DNA from: Paragordius varius
Lineage: Eukaryota; Nematomorpha
Assembly: GCA_964247055.1 (NCBI GenBank)
Contig: OZ176053.1
Location: 9,486,001-9,550,000, forward strand
Direction of reading: 5' to 3'
Length of the DNA: 64,000 nucleotides
In this document: positions 48,001-59,500 of the stretch, piece by piece
Layout: every line of letters begins with the position of its first letter
How positions within the stretch are numbered: the stretch's first letter is position 1
Notes under the pieces: model-generated
What the model was told of the DNA's origin: nothing
What the model saw: the letters and a program-made list of their open reading frames with translations, nothing else
The model's database searches: none
Made by a program: the position numbers and the translations under genes

Positions 48001-51000
48001 GTTTTAGCTATTTTCATCCATTAGTTTTAAAAATATAATAATTAAAAAAAATTCTCTCGCTTCGCGCGTTTGTCGCTCTTTGTGTCTAATATTAACTGTC
48101 GATGTAATACATATTAGTATACATTTTATAGAGTTTTTAATACTCTTTCGAATGATATATTACAAAAGGGCATTACTTGTATATTTTCAAAGAAAAACAT
48201 TTTTTAGTAAAATTTTGATGAAGAGGGCGCATAATCAAAAAAATCAAATTATACAAAATTCTTCCAACGAGTTATAATTTTTATTTCAGATTTACTGTTA
48301 AAATGATATTAAATATCAAAAAATGCAAAAAACTCGAGTGGCAGAAAAATTTGTTGTCTAGTGTTATGATTCCATTTTCAAACATGTAAGAATTAACGCC
48401 TAATAGGGTTGTAGTAACAAACATTTCCATTTTATACACTATTAATACATTTGTAGCCAAGTCCTTGATACAAATTTTTAAATATTAAATATCTAGATAA
48501 TGCATTTGAAAAAGTCAAAATTAGTTTCCATATAAAATTTGTTAAGATTAAAGATAAAAGCAAGCAACCAACCTTTTTAAACATTTCCTCGATATCCTTA
48601 GCCTCCTTAACCTGGTTGAGTGACATGACAGTTTTGTGGAAGTTATCTTTTTGCCAGTCCTTAATTTGCCTCACAATTTCTGAATTAACTTGACTCCGTA
48701 TGGCAAGATGAATTTTAGCTATTCGTTCTGCTTCATCTAAGCAAGATTTCCAAGCATTTAACATTGTTCCATATTCAGCTCCTATATTTACGGAAAAAAA
48801 TATAATTAATAAATTTTTTGTCATTTATTTCATATTTATACACATTTTTTTATAATAATAGCGATTAAGTTAATTAACCATTTTAGTTTTACAAAATTTA
48901 ACGCTTTTGACCTAATATAATAAATGTGTAAAATCAATAATATAAATATAAGAGGGTAAAACGATTTTATTGATTTTTGCGCATAATACTATATATAAAT
49001 CATGTCCTACATTATAAATTTTTAAAAAATTTTATTCATAAAAATTATATATGAAACAAATTACTCCACTTTGCCTATCGGAATGTATATTAAAGTTTTA
49101 TTAAAAAATTTATATATTAACCTTGAAAGCACATTTTTTGGCATTCATACACATACAACCTAATAAATTATTTATGTTTCATAATTGGAAAAGTATTAAA
49201 TTCAAAGATACCGAAATTTGCTTTATAAAATTATTACAAAGTTGAGAATGGCCTAAAAAAAATACTAGATTTTGGAAATCAACTTTATATATACCTTTAT
49301 ACCTAATAATTCCAAATTAATTTTTTTATGGAAATTTAAATAAATTAAATTAAAAAATTATCGGTCTCGCCCAATTTTTAAAAATTCATAATTATCTTAA
49401 AAAATAAGTTATTGATTAAAATATGGATAATGATACATACTCGACCTAAATTTTTTAACCAACCATTACAAAAACCTAGGGAAAATGCAAATTAAACGAT
49501 GAAAACACTAACATAAACGATCAAATAGGAAATCAATTTCTTATCATATACTATACCAGGGGTGTCTAACACAAATGGTTTCGCAGGCCGCATTTTTGAC
49601 TCGAAAAACCTGGCGGGCCGCATTCGAAACATACATGAGTATGTACAAGGACTTTATTAGATCTTAAACAAAAAACTGGAAAATGCGAACACAAATCATA
49701 TTTTTTGTACTTGCCAATTGGATAAACTTATTTAAAAAATTTGTTTATGAAATATCAATTTTATGAAGATTATGTTAGTAGATATTTTAATTTATGCATT
49801 TCTAAATTTTTCCCGGGCCGCATATAAAATATCGGAGGATCGCATGTTGGCCACCCCTGTACTACACCACATATAGAATGCATAAAAAATTCTAAAGTGT
49901 CAAAAAAAACCTTCATCCAATTTCATGGTCCATTTCGAGGTCCACGTCTTTAAAGCTTTAGCATAATTTTCTTCAATAACTCCTCGTTCATGCAACATTG
50001 TTGTGTAATCATGTGCCAATTTATACCCATCTTCAATCCGCTTCACAGTTTTTTTGTATTGGCCAATATCCCAAAAACTTTGATTTCCACCTCCTATGCC
50101 TAGATATTCGGAGCTTTGTCTCACATCAATCGGACTAAATAAAATATATATAAAAATAAAATAGGAGAATTTTTAAAAATTTAAAGAAAAATAATTATCA
50201 TAAAAAAATAATAAATTATGTTTTCAAACTGCAACGTGCAGTTAAAAATTTATTTGTAGATTGCGCTAATGTAAGATCGAACCTTGAATACTAAAAAACT
50301 TTAGCGCATATTTTATTTAAAAATCATATATTTTTTAGTTTTGGTTAACTAATGACGATTGTATCTTTAGCTACACTAATATTGTTCGTTATGTTGAATA
50401 AAATTTTTATCTTATTTAACTCTTTATACCTTATACACTGTCCATGTCCAACAACACTCCCATTCGATGTTTTACCATTACTGTATGACGATATATTCGG
50501 ACCGTTATTGTTGGAAATGCTGCGTTTTTCTTTACCAATCATAGATTTTGATGATGTGCTATAAATATTATGACTGTTTTTTAATGGAGTAGCGTCATGG
50601 TGTTGAGCAGACGACATGTAATTGTTATCATCGATATCATCTCTGTCCCCATGTAAGCCAATGTTACTCCCATACCGAGTGTAAGAATTTTGATTATTAT
50701 TATTATTATGGTAAATTGAATTGCTTTCATCAATATTATCGTCATAATCATAGGATTGATGTTTAGTCCCAGCAACTAGGATACCAGAAATTATAATAAA
50801 ATAAAAAATTGGTTCAAAATGAATAATTAATTAGTTAAACTACTAAGCCTTTATACGAAGGCCCTTGTATACGAATGACATATCAACTTTAAAAAAGTTA
50901 AACTAACTAAGAAATTGGAAAAGCCCAAAAAACTAATTATAAGGGTTTCTTTATTGTAAAAAGTTTAATTGTCGTAACTTTCCGATTACTGATAGTAAAA

Positions 51001-51339
51001 AATGGGCGACTTTATTCCATTAAAATCTAAAACTTTATTTAATAAAATATTGTATATAAAACATTAATTATGATTACATTTGTTACGATTACTAAATGCC
51101 GAATAAGTGGAGGATGAATGAGACAGGGCTGGAGAATCCATTGTGGATTGGCGTCCCAAATGTCGTCCCCCTTTATAACTCATGTCATTATTTAGTTGTT
51201 TGGATGATGATGTTTTAGTATTATAGGAATTCATCCTTTCTGTGCAATCATAATTAGTTTTGGTATCATGAGTTGAGGTGGAATAGAGATTCGATTTTGA
51301 TGTATTTATATTATTGGTATACTGTCCAGTTTTAAACAT
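43268..51339 (-). CDS. PACSIN: syndapin/PACSIN: F-BAR and SH3 membrane-bending protein
   Basis: Minus-strand exons: 51339-about 51078, 50775-50430, 50134-49911, 48781-48573, 47187-47050, 46728-46603, 46492-46392, 46042-45922, 44739-44576, 44480-44145, 44060-43750, 43680-43268; phases agree and give about 916 residues. The F-BAR domain starts in exon 3 (SFWDIGQYKKTVKRIEDG) and runs through KPWAKLYKKV, HTACKMEKTAI, EKCKEAVNKAKEKY and FMNWPIFE. A long Ser/Asn-rich linker follows, then a C-terminal SH3 domain (VRAIYEYEAQEDDEIGF ... GLYPSEFVEKL). The family binds curved plasma membrane through F-BAR, and dynamin, N-WASP and synaptojanin through SH3, in endocytosis. About 200 low-complexity residues precede the F-BAR domain, where known family members have only about ten. 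Exon 1 has three possible donors in the same phase (ends 51093, 51087 or 51078). An internal start in exon 2 (MSSAQHH, 50617) could give a shorter form. Confidence 0.9.
44964..45027. repeat. (AT)n microsatellite in a syndapin intron
   Basis: A run of AT dinucleotides lies between exons 9 and 8 of syndapin. It creates a spurious IYIYIY frame on the plus strand. Confidence 0.95.
47240..48363. mobile_element. CACTA-type non-autonomous element in syndapin intron
   Basis: Ends are CACTAGACAACAAATTTT and AAATTTGTTGTCTAGTG, near-perfect inverted repeats. TTA lies directly outside both ends (47237-47239 and 48364-48366), the 3-bp target duplication typical of CACTA elements. Inner inverted matches include ATATCATTCGAAAGAG (near 47456) against CTCTTTCGAATGATATA (near 48142). 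There is no transposase. It lies between exons 5 and 4. Confidence 0.78.
49557..49859 (+). mobile_element. 303-bp hAT MITE (family D) in syndapin intron
   Basis: Ends CAGGGGTG and CACCCCTG are perfect 8-bp inverted termini. The flanks TACTATAC (49549-49556) and TACTACAC (49860-49867) are an 8-bp target duplication with one mismatch. The interior (GGCCGCATTTTTGACTC, GGGCCGCATTCGAAA) matches the MITE at 29064. It sits about 50 bases downstream of exon 3. Confidence 0.9.
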
Positions 51340-54169
51340 TGTTTTTTCTTCTTAAAGCTTATTTCACAAAAATGTTAATCAATTAAATTCGGGATATTGA
51401 TATTTGGTAATGTTTGGAGTTTTTAAAATTATATTGCAATATTTTTTATTATTCGATAATCAATCAATCTCAAAATGTAATGGATATAGATAGTGGTTTT
51501 TTGAGATAATAATGATAAAAAATGACAAAGTATCAGTTATTATGGATATAATTGGACAAAATGATGATAGCTTTAATATACCATATTACTTGGTAGACAA
51601 AATGACAAAAATTATATTTGGTAGCTCAAATCGATATAGAGATGTAATGTATTTCCATAAATAAAAAAGATATTCATAAAAATTCGGTGAATTTCTTGAA
51701 AAATATTTACTTACATTCGTATGAAGAAAAATAATGGGTGAATTTTCGTATTTCGTAAGCGGATTTAACTTTACAAAAGTTTAGTAATAAGTTTTCTTTT
51801 TTTCTTTCCAGCACAAAAGTAGTATCAAAAGATAGTTTGTCACGCCACACTTATTACAAGTATGATAGAAGAGAGGATAAAAGTTTAGATATGGGCGTGG
51901 TTAATCTATTGTCGCATTCTAAATTTTCAAATAATAATAATTATAATAGATATAACTGGTAGTTTAGTTAATCAAGTTAAGATTATATATGAGACGATAT
52001 AACTTTATTTTTTTAAATAATATTTTTATTTTATAATAAGGACGGAAAAAATAATTTAATAAAGTGTTTGTTCATGCAGGATAGAAAAGCAGTTGTATAA
52101 ATAAAGCATGAAAATAAATATAATATTCCCACCAAATCTATTAAAAAAATATTATATAACCATTCTCCAGGAATTTAAATCTAAAAATTTAAACCATTAC
52201 ACATTTTAAAATAATACATGCAAATTACATGCAAAGATGGTATTTTAAAATTATGCTAATTCCTTTCTGTTTTTGCATGAATTGCAAATACATAGGATTT
52301 CAGGAAAAAAATCCATATACTTACAATTTTTGGTATCTTAAAACAATAATTGACGGGTTAAAAAAACCGCAAAAAAGGACAGAAAAACTATCATTATTTA
52401 TATACTAGATAGATAACAATAAATTTTGGATAGATGATGGTATGTTTTATAATAATAGACACATACATTTTTTATACGTTATAGGTTAATTGTTTTTATC
52501 ATTTTAAATTTTTTGTTGAATATCTAACAGGTACTATGTATGTATAATAATATTGCTTTAACAATGGTGACAAAAAAAGATAAAAAAATTTTTTATTGTT
52601 TTTTTGGTAAACGATGCACTCACTCCTCTGCCTTACCTGCAAATTCATGTTATTTTTATTATTATTATTATTATTATAATATATATGTATAAGGTTAATA
52701 ATATAATTTAATTTATTAACATTAAAAGAATGTCAAAAAGTTACAAAGCATTTATGAGTTATGTGATAAGCCCGCTAGATATTTATTTATTTGTTCGTTT
52801 TTATTATAAAAAAATGCGAAATTTTGGAATTCTGTACATTTTTTTGATGAAGTATGGATTAAGGATATAAATTTTTTATCATCTATTATATAATTGTAAT
52901 GGATAATTTGTTAAGGCAATTACTAAAAATTTATAAAGCTAAAAATAATTAAAAGTACTAAACAAGTTTCGTAAACAGATTTTAGGTCTATTTGTTTTTA
53001 ATATAAGGAATCTGTAAAACGTACTAAATTAACGGGTCCTAAGCTATAACGCTAAAATTGATACAATCAATGTCCTTTGTTCAAAACTTTATAAATTATA
53101 ATAATTGTTGGATAAAATTTCTGGTGAAATATTATTTACAATGTAAAAAGCTAGTAATCGGATTAAAATTCAAGATGACAAAAAAATCAATTTCAGAAAG
53201 TGGAAAAATTATTGCTTTACACAAGTAAAACAATTTTGTTTTATTAAAATTCTTTTTATTTTTTTTTACTTTTATGAAAAAAAAATGTTTGAAACATTAG
53301 TAGATAAACTTTATTTTTTAATTTAAAGACAATTAATTATAGGATTATCTGTGTTCCATATTTGATTAACTCGTATTCTAAAATTTGGATTTTCACACAT
53401 TTGCAAATATTTTATTATGTTCTTTTCACATAAATAACTAAATATTATTTTTTAAATACATAATTGCTGACAAAATATTTTTTATATTAATATTTAAATA
53501 TACGTAAAATATTATCAACAAAAGGAAAATTTAATATTTAGGAAGTAATATATATATTTATACAATGAACCATGGAATTGACAAAAATTTATAAGAAAAA
53601 TATTTCAATTATTGACTTAAAAATATATGTAAAAATATGCAATAAAAATATTTTTATAATTTTATAATTGCTTATATGTATTATGTTCAAAATGTAAATG
53701 ATGCCTTTACACAACATCTTGCGCTACGCAGCAACAAAAAAAACAAGACAATTGAATCAATGAAGTTGAAAAATTATATAAAGAATTGTCACATTATACA
53801 GAAATAATTGAATTTATTTACTGATATGTATAAATTAATTAAATATAATGAAAAAACTGTTAAAATCGTTGGATAAAATGGTAGAATATTTATGATAAAA
53901 ATAATATTTTATTTGATGGAATTTTTCTTTTGAGTCTATAAATTTGAAGATTTATATGCAGCTAAAACTTAATAATTAAACGTTTTATTAAAAATTAAAT
54001 AATTTTTTTAAAATATAACCTGTTGGAATTTCCAAAAAAACATACGCGACCACACAAATAAGGGATAATTAAAACATGCTCTAAAATTCACATATATTAT
54101 CACTTCATTACACATAAAATATTTTATAAATACCTTTTGGGGATGTTTTTTTGTCCTTGGAATTTTTAT
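51340..54169. other. long AT-rich intergenic region upstream of syndapin
   Basis: No exon or known repeat family was recognised. A short (ATT)n run lies near 52652-52678. The syndapin promoter is presumably near 51340-51800 but I see no distinct motif. Confidence 0.4.
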
Positions 54170-55967
54170 GAAACTAAACCATAAAAAATATTCTGAAATG
54201 AAAAGGCATCAGTATTATTTATCATGGTGCTTTTGTTTTTTGCTTCTACGAGTGATTTTAGAAAGTTATTTACAGTTTTGTGATAACTGATACGTATCAA
54301 ATGACAAATATACTCAAATTTGGTTATGTAATTTATTGATGAGAGCCATTGCAAAAAATATCATAAAATATATAATAAACTAAGTTTAATATAACATAAT
54401 TTTTATATCTCCGAAAGTCTCAATTTTTTTGCCCTTCCAAAATGGGATAATTTTCTTTTAATTTCCAGAATTTCGATATTGGGCGATAATTTTAAATGGA
54501 TGATAAATTTTGACTCAAAATTATTTTCTGAAAAAAATATTTTGCCAAAAGTTTTAATTCATTTTAAAATTTTAAAAAGCTAATTTTACGGTATTTCAAA
54601 GCGCGGTGTAAACGGTATAAAAACGCTCGAAAATATTCTTAAAACATTCTTTCTATATAATTTTATAATGCTGAACATTTCACCTTTTTATATATTATTT
54701 ACAAATATTTCACATGAACACTAAACTTTTTTAACACTTTTTACCATTTGGGGTGAATTAATATCCCAGAGCGATTTAAAATTTAATCTTTAAAAGTATT
54801 TAAGGTATTCAGTATAATTTAAAAATATGCTTTTAGGCTTATTGTATAATTTTGTTTAGAAAACTTTAAATATAGAAAAATCTTCTTCTCGAACTATTTG
54901 GTGGCCTTTTTAACTTTAAATTTTTTTAAATCGCCAATGCAGGAAAAATATATTTTATGATTTAAAAATGCATATAATTAACTTTAAAAAAGCTTTCAGG
55001 ATATATTTTACCAGCAAAAACTCGATAATTTGACCATAATATCACTGTTTGTTTCAATCATGTTTTCGAGCTGTCCCTCTTTCAGATTCTAGAATCACAC
55101 AACTGGAAAAAATATAAATCTTTTATATGTAATACATCAGAACAATATTTTTTAAAAAACCTAAATAAATCTCAAAACAGTAGTTACAAAATTGAGCTTT
55201 AAAACCCCAAAAGGTAAACTAGGATAAAAAAAATGAAAAGGTCATGAAGTATTAAATATCTGATGTGGTAATCTTAATCGAGTTATATAGAAAAAGTTTT
55301 TTAACAATATTTTAAAGGGCATACCGTTTCCATCATGCTTTGGAATAGTGTATATACGCTAAAAATTTTCAAAATTCAATTTTTAAGGCAAATTATTCAT
55401 TGTTAGTTCAAAAACATTTTTATTTTTAAAAATTAGCCTATATTGAAAGTTTTGTAGCCTATGGAGCATTTAACTAAAAAAATTAAATGTACGTAAACTT
55501 TGCCATTTTCAGGTATGGGTCAAAAATGACAAAAGTATAAGAGTAAATCACTAACACCCAAAACGATTATGATAATCCCAATACATTTTTTCATAAGAAA
55601 TATATTGGATCGCTATATTTTTTATCGATACTGTTTAAGCGATTATAAAGAAACTAATGACGAAATGGCTGCGAAAAATTTAAGATAATGATTTTTTTTA
55701 CAATTTCACACTAATATATATTTTATTTAAGATGTTCTAATTTAAAATCGTTCTGGAATATAATACCCCAAATGGTAATGGTGTTAATGTTTGGAATATT
55801 TGGCTTTTACCAAAAAAAATTTATTGAACATTAGCGCTAAGAGATTTTACAATATTTAGCAATTACTACAAAGTGCAAAAATTTTCTTATTTATATCCTT
55901 CGTCTAAAACCAAAATATCCATGAAAACCCATATAATAATATATGTATTTTAACAGTGTGCGCAGTG
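54170..55967. mobile_element. foldback element, family A copy 5
   Basis: The left part has CATGGTGCTTTTGTTTTTTG, CTACGAGTGATTTTAGAAAG and the family A arm up to the centre block AATGCTGAACATTTCACC near 54668. The reverse arm returns with GTATGGGTC...AAAACCAAAATATCCATG and ends at TGTGCGCAGTG (55957-55967). That is the inverse of the CACTGCGCACA start of copy 4. It contains extra internal sequence and no coding frame. Confidence 0.6.
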
Positions 55968-56571
55968 TAATGCAAAAATATTTTGAAATTGTAGTGCCCA
56001 TTGATACATGATTTGAGAAATCACACAAATATTGGATATTTTAATAAAACTTTTTAGCAAAAACTAGGTGTTTCAAACCTTGATTACATTACACAATCTG
56101 TCGAATTGGGGTCCGTTTCTTAATTTTGGGAAATAATTTTTTTGGATAAAATACCTTGGCTATAACCCTTTATTACATGCAAAATCATTGAATACATATT
56201 TATATAATATTAACTTTAATCAAACCAGATGTAAATCGAATAAGTCACTGAAAACCGAATAAGTTTTGTTAATTGTAATGTCAAAGTGTCATCCCAAAAG
56301 CGGTGAATATTTTAAAATTTATTAAATAGCTTTCTTTTTAAAAAAATTTTAGAAGTTTATTATTGTTAGTCAAAATTCTTTCACGGATTTTAGACCAATC
56401 TTTCGTAAAAATTGCCACCAGTACAAATTATGCATACTATAGGTTTATATTTATTAATAATATTGTATACTTAGTAATTTCAACCGATTAAAGCCAATGT
56501 TAACAATTATAGATTATGGGAACAAATAAGGATTTATTAAAAACGGTTATATCATATTTTAAAAAAAATTG
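55968..56571. other. gap between foldback element and receptor gene
   Basis: AT-rich, no feature recognised. It should contain the 3' UTR of the minus-strand receptor gene that ends at 56572. Confidence 0.4.
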
Positions 56572-59500
56572 CTAGTATCTGGTTAATGGGGAATTTTTTA
56601 GCGATTTATCCAACAAATCTTTCACTACATTTTGATACTTGTCCAACATTTGTTTATCATAACTGGCATTCGTGAAACTAGGGAAACTATGAGGCGATTC
56701 TGTCTCATTCAATACCGCAGCTAAATATTGGTTGAATATATAAACAATTGGAATTAAGAATAATTAAATATAGGTTTATTTGAATAAATATATTGAAAGA
56801 GGTTTTGACTTAAATATCAATATCGTGTTTAATTGGCTATAAAATAAAGGTTGACAATTATAAATCTATTTATGACTCTAGCCTGTAATAATACCAGTCA
56901 ATTTTTTGAAAATTAGTAATATGATAGTAAAAAACTAATTTTATTTGTTCAATTAACATCATATTTTCATTTGTTATTCATTTAATAATATTCTTGACAC
57001 TGCTAAAATCTATTTAATTTGATTTTAGTTAATAATATATATTTTATTGTGATATAAATTGCTGGTTATAACCTTAAATGATTTCTAACAAGTACTATCA
57101 AACCGGTTTTATTTTATTACGAAACCCCAACCCTAAAATGCATCACAATGACTATTTTAATCTATTTTAACTTCTAGGTTTTTATAGTTTTTAGAGGTTA
57201 CTAGAGATAATCGTTGATATACATAGTAATTATAATCCACAAGCATTTTTGCCTTTAAATAAAATCAATTTTCATGTTTTTTTATCACGCCTAGATTTTA
57301 CATTAATTCTAAAAATCGCTATTATCGAAAAATTAAAAATAAATGTTTTTAAGTTAAATATAATTTATTTAATTTTACTTTATACCAGTTTATAGATAAT
57401 TAATCACAGAAAACATATTATAAGTTAGAAACTTTCTTTCACAAACGATGTGGCCTGTAAAAAGCCTGAGTTTTGCTATAATAACTTTAAAATTTTATTT
57501 TGTTAAACTTTCACAATATACTCTAATAAAATGTCAAATAAAAGGTAATACCTGTTGTAGGAGCCTTGTTAAAGTCAGGAATTTGATCATATAACTCATC
57601 ATAATTTGTGTAAGTATTGGAATCGTTTAAACTGGCATGGTTACAAATTTCTTCCTAGAAAAAGGATATAATAAAAATATCCGCACGTATAAATTATTCA
57701 GTTTTAACAAAAATGCCACATTACTTTACAATATTTTATTTCAAATGTTTAAGTTTCACAAAATATTACTGTGATGATTGGAACAATGTTTTTGGGTACT
57801 TCATCTACGATTGGGAGAGAAATTCGTTTTTTACGTTCCTCTCTAGCTTTTTCGGCCGCCTCTATGTTTCGATGATATATCTGAGATTTGGCGCGGGATG
57901 CATTTAGTGAAACGTTTCCAAAATGTTTGTCTAAAATCCGAAATTGTTTTATGCTAGCCTGAGATATAGACCTAATTAGATTAGCTGGGTTATGAGTGCT
58001 ACTCTTTGTACTTTTATTGGATGTCATGTTTGGTGAATATAAATGTTCCCATTTACTACAAACATTTTTCGAGCTCTCGTTTTGACCATAATTATTTAGT
58101 GATGTGCGTTGACGACCGGCTTCGATATTGGCTTGATAATTATCGTAATATTTAATATATTCTTGCGTCGTTCGATTCGTAATTTCACCAGGACAACTAA
58201 TGTTGTCACTTAAATCTTCCACACCAGTTTTTGCCTCATTTGGTTTAAGATGGGGGATTGAATTCTTTAAATTATCGTTTTTATCTTTATCATTTGGTAA
58301 AACGGTTAAACGGCTACGAATTTCGTTCCATAACCTATTTTCAACCATTGATAGTTGTTTAACTCTACGGAGTTTTTTGTGGAACATTTTTTTCTTTTGA
58401 CACAATTTATATTTCCTAAATAAGATGATATTTATTTAAAACTGGGGTGAATAACACGGGGTCCTCCAAATTTTTACCCCCGGCAAAAAATGTGAAAAAA
58501 TTAAATACCTTTTTATAATTCAAAAATCTTAGTAAAATTAAAAAATTTATGTAGTTTGCCCGAAGGAATAAACAAAAATTATTACTTTTTATATATTGGT
58601 GCATAATATTTTTTATCCATCTCATGTTTGCAATAATTAAAATTTTAATGATGTCAAGTTGTAATATTTTTTAATTCGGCTGGCCAAATTCTTTGATCTC
58701 AAAATGCGACCAGTGAAGCCATTTGTTATCTTTAATTTAAAATGTAGACACAAAATCAATAGTACTTTACTGGCATATATATGTTAATGAAGAGACACTT
58801 ATAGAACCTTTGCGTCGGTTAATTCCATATATTAAATGGTAATAACGAATTTTTGATGGATAAACTTACTTTTTAACACTTCGATTCAAATTGGGGTATC
58901 TAAATACCCCAGACTTAATTTAAATTTGTGTTTTTAAAAAAAATACTGTAGGAAACGGTCCATCCCAATTTAAATTTATGTTTCTATCTCAATAATATAT
59001 AAATAAGCCATAATATCTAAATAAAATTTCGTTTTGAAACAAAAGTTTCATGTCAACTACTTCGACGCAACGTTTATTTTACAAAATTTTTGCAAAATAT
59101 CGTCTTTATATAATTTTAAAGGGAATTATAAATTTTTTATTTAAATTACATCTAACATTGATAGAAAAAGAAAAAATGGTTTATGTTGTATTATTTTTCA
59201 TTTTACCATTGCAGACATGTCACGCTGACTAAATTTTTACCAGGTTTTATCATAAAATAATTAAAATTAAGTAATAATAAATTTTTTTATATATTTCGGT
59301 TTATTAATATATAAGGCAAAGTTTTGCCATGGTTTTCCTTCCATATATTTTTTAAATTTTAATTTTAAACAGGCCTGGGGTATTCAACTACCCCAATTTG
59401 AATCAAAGGACTAAAATGAATGTGTTATATCCAAGTGTTGACAAAAATGCTATTGCCTTTTAATGTTATCGTAATGTTTTGAATTAGTGATCTTAATGTA

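Noticed and set aside
47377-48277. Short plus-strand frames in syndapin intron 4
   Set aside because: They lie inside the CACTA-ended element and show no transposase motif.
59050-59232. Small plus-strand frame
   Set aside because: It is inside the non-coding family B repeat copy 3.
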